A stretch of DNA of 64,000 nt from Crocinitomix sp. (GTDB lineage Bacteria; Bacteroidota; Bacteroidia; Flavobacteriales_D; Crocinitomicaceae): assembly GCA_013138735.1 (NCBI GenBank), contig WTCE01000030.1:62001-126000 (forward strand), given 5' to 3'. Below are positions 33,351-41,170 of the stretch, one piece after another (the stretch's first letter is position 1; each line of letters begins with the position of its first letter). A program made the position numbers and the translations under genes. Below the pieces are notes generated by a model. The model saw only the letters and a list, made by a program, of their open reading frames with translations. It searched no databases and was not told where the DNA came from.

Positions 33351-34760
33351 TCAATCTTCCTTATTCTTTTTGACGATTCCTTTTAGCACATAAGTTCCTT
33401 CAATGACATGCGCTTTAAATTCTGTCCAGTTAGAAATGTTTGCAAGGCGTTTGAAGAGATATGACGGTCGAAAATAAAAAGAGCGATAGGCCTTGTTTTT
33501 AATGGTCTGTAGCTCATCACGGGTCAATTCTCCAGTCCCCATTGTAACGCGTTCACCAGACTGATCCATTACCTGAACGGAAGCATCAATTAAACCTGAT
33601 TCAATCGCCTCTTCGCGAAAAGAGGTGTTTGATCTAGGCACTGCAACATTAAAAGAGGCATAGTCCGCATCAATTTCAATGGCAAATTTTACGGTATTTA
33701 AAATGGACGCTGCCGTTTGACCGGGGACACCTATTAAGAAAGTGCCTAAACGCTGAATTTTTAGTTCTTTGGCCAATTTAAAAGTTGCCCGAATTTGATC
33801 AACGGTATAATGCTTTTTATAATGCTCTAAACGCTCATTCTCGGCCCATTCAACGCCAAACATAATGAGTTTGCAGCCTGCCTTTTTCATTAAGGTTAAT
33901 TGGTATTCATCCACCACATCAACCCGTGAAAAACACATCCAATTGATGCCGTATTCTACCTCAACCATCCATTCTAACACCCTTTTAGTAATTGCTTTGG
34001 ATTGGTAAAATGTTTGATCTGAAAAGTAAATAAAACGATAGCCCTCTGCTTTCAAATACTTTAACTCTTCTATGATTGATTCCGCCGTGCGTGGTGTATA
34101 TGGTAAGGTTGACATGATACAAAACGTGCATGGATAAGGACAGGCATAGTTTGTTAAAACGGTAGCGATAGGTTCTGCATTTGCAAATGGCATGCGATAA
34201 TTACCCGTAAACAGTTTTTGTTGTGGAACTGCCATATCCATAGGTTTGGCGCGTTTGGCAATTTTTTCAATTACCTGCTCATTTTCCAAATAAACAATCC
34301 CTTGTGCTTCATCCGCTTGGTCTGTAAACCATAGCGAAGGGCCATTACTATAAAAATTGGTAATGATCAAATCTAACCAATTATAGGTTTTAAATTTTGC
34401 ATCAAACTCTTCTAATAAAGCATCTCCTGAACAGGCAATTTTTGCTGTTGGAATGGCTTGTTTTAATGCCACATAAAAAGCGACATCTTCCTCCAAACTC
34501 GCTGATCCAATTAAGCCAATAATCAAATCGGGATTGAATGCGCTCGCTTCTTGAACGGTTTGCGCTACTGATTTTTTCTCAGCAATGGCATCAATTACTT
34601 TAAGGTTATAGTGATCGGAATTAAAATGCGCCGTTTGCATTAATAAATCAACCGGCTGTGGTAAATAATAAGCTTTTGAAACTTTTGAGCAATAATAATC
34701 TCGAATGTAGATTTTTTTACCTGGCGGATTTAGAAATAATATGTTCTTTTTATCTACCAT
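33351..34760 (-). CDS. B12-binding-domain radical SAM protein
   Basis: A 469-residue protein. The N-terminal Rossmann domain (about 1-135) opens I-L-F-L-N-P-P-G-K, a common start of cobalamin-dependent radical SAM enzymes. The cluster motif is C207-P-Y-P-C211-T-F-C214. M-F-G-V-E-W-A and G-T-F-L-I-G-V-P-G-Q-T are the SAM-site strands. A DxHxxG cobalamin-ligand motif is not evident, which is usual for this subclass. It probably catalyses a methyl transfer or a carbon-carbon rearrangement. Distances of 3 and 6 bases to its neighbours place it firmly in the operon between GT9 and GT87 genes. Confidence 0.85.
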   Translation of the reverse strand: MVDKKNILFLNPPGKKIYIRDYYCSKVSKAYYLPQPVDLLMQTAHFNSDHYNLKVIDAIAEKKSVAQTVQEASAFNPDLIIGLIGSASLEEDVAFYVALKQAIPTAKIACSGDALLEEFDAKFKTYNWLDLIITNFYSNGPSLWFTDQADEAQGIVYLENEQVIEKIAKRAKPMDMAVPQQKLFTGNYRMPFANAEPIATVLTNYACPYPCTFCIMSTLPYTPRTAESIIEELKYLKAEGYRFIYFSDQTFYQSKAITKRVLEWMVEVEYGINWMCFSRVDVVDEYQLTLMKKAGCKLIMFGVEWAENERLEHYKKHYTVDQIRATFKLAKELKIQRLGTFLIGVPGQTAASILNTVKFAIEIDADYASFNVAVPRSNTSFREEAIESGLIDASVQVMDQSGERVTMGTGELTRDELQTIKNKAYRSFYFRPSYLFKRLANISNWTEFKAHVIEGTYVLKGIVKKNKED

Positions 34761-34766
34761 TTTGGC

Positions 34767-35891
34767 TTATTCAGAATCAATGATACCATTTTTAGATGAG
34801 GCTTCCAAAAATTCTTTGATTTTGGACAACATATTGTCTACATCATAGTTATGAAAACAAGTCAATTGCCCGCCACATGCTTTTGCAACCTTTGACTTTG
34901 GGTTAATAAAACACGGTGAGCAGGCTTCATCTGGCATTAAATTCAACATAGTGCTTGAATTTGAATAACCGACTATATTGGCAGCCGTTGGACCCCAAAT
35001 TCCAACCGTTTTAGATCCGACATAGTTGGCGAAATGAATTGGACCAGAATCATTTGTAATTACCAAATCTACCCCTTTAATAGTTGCCAAAAATTCTTCT
35101 AAGTTTTGCTGACCAGCGAGGTTCTGAATCTTTTCAAGGTTCACTCCGCCTTCTTCTAACAATTGAATAAATTCAGCCACTCGATCTATTTCAGCTTTAG
35201 CCCCAGTTAATAAAAACGTCCAATTGGCATAGGAATCATGTAGTTTCATCACCAACTCTGCGTATTTATGCAATGGAAACATACGCTCAGGTAAATAAGC
35301 ACCCGCATTAACATTTATCAAAACCTGATTGGTTTGAACCGAAACAAGATCAGCTTTAGTTATTTCTATTTCCTTTTCCCCAAACATTTCAGCAATGCTA
35401 GCCATTGCCGTTTTGTTGACTAATGAGATAAAGTGTTGATTGCCCAAGGTCTTATTCTCGCTTTTAAAAAAGAATCCTGTTGATGGTTTCCGAATAGCTA
35501 ATAAAACTCTAAAAATGCCCGAAAAATTGGATGAACGCTCCATGTCAAAAACATGGACTCGCTTTTTCTTCCATACATGAAAGATCGCCTTAAAATAATC
35601 AGCTGCAAAATAGAAGGGATTGCTTGAACGTATATAAATAGCATTGATTTTCAAATGCTCGATAATGGGTCGATTACTTTTTAAAGTGATAATCGTTACC
35701 TTATTTTCATCTATACCAGTGTTTTCAATAACATACGCTATCCGCGTCAAACTGCCCAAACCAAAAAACTTAATGACAACGAATTCGTCCGTTTCCACTG
35801 TCTTTTTTGGCCAAATGCATTTTAGCCATTTCATTATAAAATAGAATGGCTTCAATAATTTATCAGCAAATATGAGTGTTGAATGCCCCAT
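34767..35891 (-). CDS. Glycosyltransferase family 9 (heptosyltransferase-like)
   Basis: The 374 residues show the GT-B layout of GT9. An N-terminal domain has I-K-F-F-G-L-G-S-L-T-R, a variant of the family's R-x-x-x-(L/I)-G-D. The C-terminal domain has V-N-A-G-A-Y-L-P-E-R-M-F-P and D-L-V-I-T-N-D-S-G-P-I-H-F-A-N, which binds the ADP-sugar. GT9 enzymes add heptose or another sugar to the core of lipopolysaccharide or to lipids, on the cytoplasmic side. A C-terminal cluster of cysteines (A-C-S-P-C-F, A-C-G-G-Q-L-T-C) is typical for some GT9 members. It sits one base from the preceding B12-radical SAM gene in the operon. Confidence 0.85.
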   Translation of the reverse strand: MGHSTLIFADKLLKPFYFIMKWLKCIWPKKTVETDEFVVIKFFGLGSLTRIAYVIENTGIDENKVTIITLKSNRPIIEHLKINAIYIRSSNPFYFAADYFKAIFHVWKKKRVHVFDMERSSNFSGIFRVLLAIRKPSTGFFFKSENKTLGNQHFISLVNKTAMASIAEMFGEKEIEITKADLVSVQTNQVLINVNAGAYLPERMFPLHKYAELVMKLHDSYANWTFLLTGAKAEIDRVAEFIQLLEEGGVNLEKIQNLAGQQNLEEFLATIKGVDLVITNDSGPIHFANYVGSKTVGIWGPTAANIVGYSNSSTMLNLMPDEACSPCFINPKSKVAKACGGQLTCFHNYDVDNMLSKIKEFLEASSKNGIIDSE

Positions 35892-35892
35892 A

Positions 35893-37266
35893 TTAACGCG
35901 CCAATAATTTTAACATGATTCCGCTTAAACGGACTTTTAGGATGGTTTTTAAGCGCCTTTTATTGGCTGCTTTCTCTCGTTTTAATTGCACCCGATTGTA
36001 AATATAACGCACCGCATAGGAATAAAAACGATCGCTATAAGGGCGTTTAAAATCAATTTGTCGATCTGTTGTGGTGAACCAATTCGGTTGTTCGGTTATT
36101 GACGCCTCAATTTCGTTATAAAGTGCTGTTCCTTTAATGGGATAACTTTTCGTAATTGTAAATTGGTCAGGCAGTGCTTTTTCTAGATATGCGGCGGTTT
36201 TTAAAATGTCTTCATATTCCTCTCCGGGATAACCAACCATTATGAATGTTCCTGTCTCGATTCCTGCTCTTCGTGTTGCAATTAATTGGTCGCAAACGAC
36301 GTCTACATCCACTCTTCTATCCATGGCGTCAATCACTTTTTGTGAACCACTTTCAGCACCAATCCACACTCTAATACAGCCCGATTCTTTTAGCTGCTGA
36401 ATAACTTCTTCATTCATCCGTTCGGCACGCGTAATGCACTCGTATTGAATCTTCAATCCTGTTCTTTTAATTTCGGCAGCAAATCCACGCATCCATTTAT
36501 GGCTTACGGTAAAAACATCATCCACAAACCAAAAAGTATCCGGATTATACGTTTCCATCAAAACACTGAGTTCTTCCACCACTTTTTCGGGTGAACGACG
36601 GCGATAACTTTGTCCATAAACAGCCGTACTGCACCATTTACAGGTATAAGGACAACCGCGTTGAGTACTCACGTTTAATGCGCTTTTCCCATGTGCTGTT
36701 TTCCATGTCTCTAAATATCTTTCAATTGGAAAAGCTGCTCTGTTTGGTAAGGGCAGTTCATCCAATTCTTTCATCTTTTGTCGCGGCGGATTGGTTTTCA
36801 CTTCTTCGCCGTCCATATAAACCAACCCCGTAATTTCACTGGTTGACGTATTAGCTAATATGGCTGTCGTCAATTCAAAGATGGTTTCTTCTCCTTCTCC
36901 AATAATTAAAAAATCTGCTCCTGCTTTTAGGTAATTTTCCTTGTTATAAGTTATATCTGGACCTCCTAATACTATTTTGGTTGCTGCGAGGGTCGCTTCT
37001 GCTCTAATAAATTGAATGAGTTGAATGATTTTGACTTTGGTCATCAAATTCACATAAAAAGCAATCACTTTTGGTTTGGATTCCAATACTTCTTGCTTCC
37101 ACGCGATTTCAGATGAAAAGGTCGTATCTAAGACCTTATGTTCTAATCCTCTTTCATTGATATAAGAAGACAAATAGAGAATCCCCAATGGCGGATATGG
37201 CCGCATGATTTTTTTCTCAATTGGATCTTCCTCCAAAAAATAGCCGTGAGTTAGTATAACGCTCAT
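35893..37266 (-). CDS. B12-binding-domain radical SAM protein
   Basis: Starting at the ATG at 37266, which overlaps the methyltransferase stop by four bases (ATGA), gives 457 residues. An in-frame ATG 102 bases upstream would read through the methyltransferase gene and is rejected. The N-terminal cobalamin-type domain (R-P-Y-P-P-L-G-I-L-Y-L at 22-32, G-G-P-D at 101-104, G-E-G-E-E) precedes C205-P-Y-T-C209-K-W-C212 and I-G-A-E-S-G-S. It is the closest of the three to the hopanoid/lipid-modifying and glycan-modifying class. It probably works together with the methyltransferase just upstream. Confidence 0.85.
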   Translation of the reverse strand: MSVILTHGYFLEEDPIEKKIMRPYPPLGILYLSSYINERGLEHKVLDTTFSSEIAWKQEVLESKPKVIAFYVNLMTKVKIIQLIQFIRAEATLAATKIVLGGPDITYNKENYLKAGADFLIIGEGEETIFELTTAILANTSTSEITGLVYMDGEEVKTNPPRQKMKELDELPLPNRAAFPIERYLETWKTAHGKSALNVSTQRGCPYTCKWCSTAVYGQSYRRRSPEKVVEELSVLMETYNPDTFWFVDDVFTVSHKWMRGFAAEIKRTGLKIQYECITRAERMNEEVIQQLKESGCIRVWIGAESGSQKVIDAMDRRVDVDVVCDQLIATRRAGIETGTFIMVGYPGEEYEDILKTAAYLEKALPDQFTITKSYPIKGTALYNEIEASITEQPNWFTTTDRQIDFKRPYSDRFYSYAVRYIYNRVQLKREKAANKRRLKTILKVRLSGIMLKLLAR

Positions 37267-38048
37267 TTTTTTACTCCAATTATGATGTAGTGATCTGACC
37301 AACCAGATAGAAATGACATGCGCCCTGCAATTTTTTCTAAGCGATTTAAAAAGTTTAAGAGGAACCATTTATTCTTAAAAAACCCTTCTAAATAAGAGGG
37401 GGGGAGAAAAAAGGCCACTGGTTTTACTTTTTCGATTTTATAGGTATCATTCAAAACCCGCTTTACAAAACGTGGCGAATGATAGAAGGTTTCTACTGCT
37501 GTTCCGTCAACATTAACGGCTACTGCCTTTGCGGTATTTCTTCTAAAAAGCTTCCCGAATTTCAACCGAGACAAGAAATACATTCCTTCCATGAAACAAA
37601 AACGGGGCATAATTACCCAAATGATTAAATCGCCTTTTTGTTGTTTATTGCTAATAGTACTTGCAATGGTTTTCAATTCATCACCCGGCACGCAGTTTAA
37701 ACCGCCAAAGTTCGAGAATAAAGCGTCTGCTGTTATTTCTTGCTCGGCTAATTTTGAAAAATCTAATGGAAAAAAATTGATTCCTGTAGTACCTTTATTT
37801 TTGGCTGCTTCAATCATTTTTGTAGAGCGATCCGTCGCTGTTACTTCCAATCCATTTTCATGAAAATAAGTAGCATCTGCGCCAGTACCGCAATTAATTT
37901 CAAAAACAGATTTCACCCGTTTGAAAAAGTCAATTTGAGACAAGTAAGAATAAACCCTTGCACGCTGGAATCTTCCGATATGACTCTTGGTAAAAGTCGT
38001 ATCATAGGACGCCGCAGCATTATCAAAAAGTTGTTTTTTTACCGACAT
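37263..38048 (-). CDS. Class I SAM-dependent methyltransferase
   Basis: A 261-residue cytoplasmic enzyme with motif I V-F-E-I-N-C-G-T-G-A-D-A-T (49-58 region), the acidic residue in E-V-T-A-T-D-R-S at the end of strand 2, and F-S-N-F-G-G-L at motif III. The first part resembles ubiE/COQ5-type small-molecule methyltransferases. Its substrate is probably a lipid or sugar made by the same operon. The start is nine bases from the stop of the radical SAM/SPASM gene, and its stop overlaps the next start by four bases, both marks of translational coupling. Confidence 0.85.
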   Translation of the reverse strand: MSVKKQLFDNAAASYDTTFTKSHIGRFQRARVYSYLSQIDFFKRVKSVFEINCGTGADATYFHENGLEVTATDRSTKMIEAAKNKGTTGINFFPLDFSKLAEQEITADALFSNFGGLNCVPGDELKTIASTISNKQQKGDLIIWVIMPRFCFMEGMYFLSRLKFGKLFRRNTAKAVAVNVDGTAVETFYHSPRFVKRVLNDTYKIEKVKPVAFFLPPSYLEGFFKNKWFLLNFLNRLEKIAGRMSFLSGWSDHYIIIGVKK

Positions 38049-38057
38049 TTATCTGAA

Positions 38058-39140
38058 TTAAAAAGCGCTACAGCATCTGCTGCATCCTTGAAATAGTCCT
38101 CCGGCTTTATGCAAGTCCCCTCTTAACTGTTTTAATTTGGCTGATTTCCAAATATCGTTTATTCCTTCTTTATAAACATCTCCAATAGTCATATTATAAC
38201 ACCTGCCATGCGCTGGAATTACACTTCCGTCAGATTTGACCATCATACTGTTGAAAACGGCGCCACAATGACTGCCAATAACGGTTTCGGGCTCTAAATA
38301 ATAACGCTTTAATTCATCCATTTTAGTCATCTCTGGAGAGAAATAAGTTTTAAAAGGATAATCGGCATTATTTATTTCATGAATTTCTTTGAGCAAAAGC
38401 TCCAAATCCATCTTACTAAAATCTATGAAATCTAAATTTGATTCAGATGAAGGATAATCAACTCCCCATTGGGAAGCATTGTGCGTTTGCGCCGATTTTA
38501 AGCTGTTGAATTGCGTATGCATAAATGCAAATTCATCAATTCCTAAATGTTTCAAAGATTCAATTAGATTAACCAACTCGCCTATATTCCACTCCGTAAT
38601 GGCACAAATAACTGTTATTTTCGGACAATCCTCATGTGCTTTTAAGACCTCAATGCCTTCCATTGCTTTTTGGAAAGATTTTTTATGCCCTCTAATTTCA
38701 TTATGGATGTCTTGCGGCCCGTCTAATGAAACATAAAGTTCATCTAATTTGGCAGCTAATATGCCTGGCGCCTTGCTTTTAAGCGTTAAGGCATTTGTAG
38801 TAACGGTTGTATATAAGTTTTTTTCTTTGGCGTATAATAAAGAGGATGCCAAATGAGGATAAACCAAAGGTTCTGTAAAGGCATAAGCCAATTTAGCGCT
38901 GGGATAATGTTTCGCCGTTTGATCGATCACCTTAAAGATTAATTCCTCAGGCATATTCATTGGATGCGTGCCTACCAAATTTTGAGCAAAATTACTGTCC
39001 AAATTTTGATTGCCAACATCACACATTTTGCAATGCAAATTGCAGACGTTATTCACACCTAGCACCACCCATTCTGGTGCAAAAAAGAAATTCTTTGGGG
39101 CAATCTTTTTATTTATCTTTTTTAAATAGGTCGTCATCAA
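38058..39140 (-). CDS. Radical SAM protein with SPASM-type C-terminus
   Basis: The 360 residues hold the radical SAM cluster motif C33-N-L-H-C37-K-M-C40, E-P-L-V-Y-P-H on the second strand and S-L-D-G-P in the middle. The C-terminus has extra cysteines (G-S-H-C-G-A, H-G-R-C-Y-N and the final G-C353-S-R-C356-C357), as in SPASM proteins that bind an auxiliary iron-sulfur cluster. SPASM enzymes modify peptides, sugars or other metabolites. No small precursor peptide is seen nearby, so a non-peptide substrate (sugar or lipid) seems more likely. Its start overlaps the end of the flippase gene by 32 bases. Confidence 0.85.
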   Translation of the reverse strand: MMTTYLKKINKKIAPKNFFFAPEWVVLGVNNVCNLHCKMCDVGNQNLDSNFAQNLVGTHPMNMPEELIFKVIDQTAKHYPSAKLAYAFTEPLVYPHLASSLLYAKEKNLYTTVTTNALTLKSKAPGILAAKLDELYVSLDGPQDIHNEIRGHKKSFQKAMEGIEVLKAHEDCPKITVICAITEWNIGELVNLIESLKHLGIDEFAFMHTQFNSLKSAQTHNASQWGVDYPSSESNLDFIDFSKMDLELLLKEIHEINNADYPFKTYFSPEMTKMDELKRYYLEPETVIGSHCGAVFNSMMVKSDGSVIPAHGRCYNMTIGDVYKEGINDIWKSAKLKQLRGDLHKAGGLFQGCSRCCSAF

Positions 39141-40335
39141 TTTTTTTACTGAGGTAGAGAAACATAGCTACAATCTGTGCAATTGCGTTGGCAATTAAAA
39201 CACCTAAAATGGCTACATCCAAAGATAGTAAAACTAATGAAAGCATAAAGTTAAAGCCTAAACTAACCACACTAATGAGAAGCACAGTGCGCTCTGCGTT
39301 CTTTTTAAACAAATAAAAGACGTGCATTACATAAACGTATGAAGGCCATCCAATAAAGAATCCAACCCCCACTTCAAGTGCCGATAATTCAATTTTGAAA
39401 AACAGTTTTAATGCCAAGTATATCGCTGCAACAACAAGGGAATTTAGAAAAAACCCTACCCAAATCATGCGTTGTTTTAACGAACGAATGCTCATTGCTT
39501 TCATCCGGTAAATGTTTTTTAAATAGGGCAAAAGTAAGATCGTAGCAATAGATTGCGAAAAAATAAAAAAGCCAGAAATTATTTGATATTCGCCTAAAAG
39601 TTCTTTGTTATGAAAAAAACCAAAGAGGTATAAATCTACTTTTGACTGTAGGAATCCCGCACAACCCATTAGAAAAAATGGTAAGCTTAAAAGCAAAAGC
39701 CCCCATTTAAATTGAATGCGAGAAAAGCGGAAAAAGGCAGCATAAATGAGACTATACACCAAGGCCTTTAAAACTTGACTTAAGGCATAAAAGTAAACCA
39801 AATCGGTAACCGTTAATTCTTGGGAGGATCTAAGAATAAGAAAAATGAGCAAAGCAAAACCAAGTAATTCGGTCAGAATGACTTTACCAAAATCACGCTT
39901 ATAAGTATAGACGGGAATGAATGCATTGTTGACGAAGCCCGCTATTAACCACAAGATAAAATAAAGCTGAGCGCTTTGCTCAAATATGAACGGAACAATG
40001 GCAATTGTTACTAATAACAAAGGCAATCGAGCTGTAAAATGCGACTGCCATTCTGGAATCAATTCCTTTGGCTTTTCGCTAAACGACCGCGACAAATAAT
40101 CTTTACTACCCCAATTGGAAATTAAGGTTGCCAAGTAAAAAAATAGCAAATAATCTACAAAACCACCCCAAAGTCCTTTTGAGTGATAGTGTACAATTAA
40201 ATAAGAAAAAACAATGAAAACTATTGGTTGAAGGATGGTTCGTACACCATTTAAAAGGATAGGATAAAACCGCCGAAGTAATTTTTTTCGATCGGGTTTA
40301 TTTCCATTATTAGAAGCGTCATTTTGCCCTTGCAT
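39109..40335 (-). CDS. Wzx-like polysaccharide/lipid flippase (first gene of operon)
   Basis: A polytopic membrane protein with about twelve helices in the MATE/MOP pattern of oligosaccharide flippases (N-terminal R-R-F-Y-P-I-L-L-N-G-V-R-T-I-L-Q-P, then repeated hydrophobic segments to I-A-Q-I-V-A-M-F-L-Y-L). It should move a lipid-linked sugar across the inner membrane. The ATG at 40335 (408 residues) is chosen over one 30 bases upstream because the -7 box at 40342-40349 lies between the two. It is the first gene of the eight-gene operon running down to 30650. Confidence 0.8.
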   Translation of the reverse strand: MQGQNDASNNGNKPDRKKLLRRFYPILLNGVRTILQPIVFIVFSYLIVHYHSKGLWGGFVDYLLFFYLATLISNWGSKDYLSRSFSEKPKELIPEWQSHFTARLPLLLVTIAIVPFIFEQSAQLYFILWLIAGFVNNAFIPVYTYKRDFGKVILTELLGFALLIFLILRSSQELTVTDLVYFYALSQVLKALVYSLIYAAFFRFSRIQFKWGLLLLSLPFFLMGCAGFLQSKVDLYLFGFFHNKELLGEYQIISGFFIFSQSIATILLLPYLKNIYRMKAMSIRSLKQRMIWVGFFLNSLVVAAIYLALKLFFKIELSALEVGVGFFIGWPSYVYVMHVFYLFKKNAERTVLLISVVSLGFNFMLSLVLLSLDVAILGVLIANAIAQIVAMFLYLSKKIDDDLFKKDK

Positions 40336-40341
40336 TCGCAC

Positions 40342-40349
40342 CAAATATA
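40342..40349 (-). promoter_or_regulatory. Operon promoter -7 box TATATTTG
   Basis: On the minus strand TATATTTG is a perfect TAnnTTTG match, and its last base lies 7 bases before the ATG at 40335. That predicts a leaderless mRNA for the eight-gene flippase/radical SAM operon. No TTTG at -33 is present. Confidence 0.5.
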
Positions 40350-40436
40350 GTGGTTTTTGTATCAACGGAATTTGGGCGGTTGCGAATTATTCTTTGTCTC
40401 AATAAAGCCTTTTATTAGGGCATGGGGTTTTGTTCT

Positions 40437-40922
40437 TTAAAGAAGTCGTTTTATAAAACTCTCAATTTGATATCTATGTCTTAGTATGTGAACTATCGCA
40501 TGCTCTAAAAGTTGTTCAATATCATACTTTTGTCGCCAAGAGGAAATTATTTTCTTTTCATCTATTAGCTCTTCAATATCATGATCTGATAAATCAATAA
40601 GAAAAGTGTAATGTACCTTCATCAATTCATCCAGCTGATCTGTATAATCAGCAATATTATCGTACCATAAATTCACAGGAACGGCTATGGTTGGCTTATC
40701 TCGGTTAATTTGTATGCTATTAAGATAACCATACGAAGACTGACACACATGACGTAGGATTGATTGAATAGAAACACAGTTTGGGTCTGTTGTTTTTAAA
40801 TCCATTTTACGCAAAAGATCATCTGGTGAAACGTTTTCAATAACATTCACTAATCCGGTTTTTGCCAATTCGTATTCATGCAGAATGGCTTTAATGGCGC
40901 TGTTACTAAATTGATCTGTCAT
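40437..40922 (-). CDS. DinB-family protein
   Basis: A 161-residue four-helix-bundle protein of the DinB/YfiT superfamily. Histidines in I-L-R-H-V-C-Q-S-S and E-H-A-I-V-H-I-L-R-H-R at the expected helix positions form the family's metal-binding triad. Family members are nickel- or zinc-dependent thiol (often bacillithiol or mycothiol) transferases or are of unknown role. Cytoplasmic. It ends about 90 bases upstream of the radical SAM operon, on the same strand, but outside its promoter, so it is likely a separate unit. Confidence 0.75.
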   Translation of the reverse strand: MTDQFSNSAIKAILHEYELAKTGLVNVIENVSPDDLLRKMDLKTTDPNCVSIQSILRHVCQSSYGYLNSIQINRDKPTIAVPVNLWYDNIADYTDQLDELMKVHYTFLIDLSDHDIEELIDEKKIISSWRQKYDIEQLLEHAIVHILRHRYQIESFIKRLL

Positions 40923-40940
40923 ACTAATTATCTTTTCTCA

Positions 40941-41102
40941 TTAATGAGGTTCGGGTCTTGTTTGTTGTGATAATTTTTCCTCCATTATACTTTTATCACA
41001 AAATTCGCTTGAGCAGCAAAGAAAAGAGTTTGATAAGACAAAACTTAATTGCTCTATACTTTTTTTGTTATCCACTTCCTCAATAGTTTCTGCATTTATC
41101 AC
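40941..41102 (-). CDS. Uncertain open frame between DinB and T9SS genes
   Basis: The 248-base gap has one frame open from the T9SS stop region down to a stop at 40941, with no ATG at its start; GTG at 41100-41102 gives 53 residues. The reading is protein-like but without known motifs (T-I-E-E-V-D-N-K-K-S-I-E-Q-L-S-F-V-L-S-N-S-F). It may be a gene fragment or chance. Confidence 0.2.
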   Translation of the reverse strand: MINAETIEEVDNKKSIEQLSFVLSNSFLCCSSEFCDKSIMEEKLSQQTRPEPH

Positions 41103-41170
41103 CTTTTTTGTCTCTGCGGCCGATTTTTGATTAAGTTTTGCGATTAAAACATGGTAATCTTGAAGCCTTA

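Noticed and set aside
35893-37368. Longer start for the third B12-radical SAM gene
   Set aside because: The ATG at 37368 would overlap the methyltransferase gene by over 100 bases. The ATG at 37266 gives a normal four-base overlap and the usual N-terminus.
38058-39140. SPASM radical SAM enzyme as a RiPP maturase
   Set aside because: No small precursor peptide gene, protease or exporter of the RiPP type is nearby. A lipid or sugar substrate fits the neighbours better.
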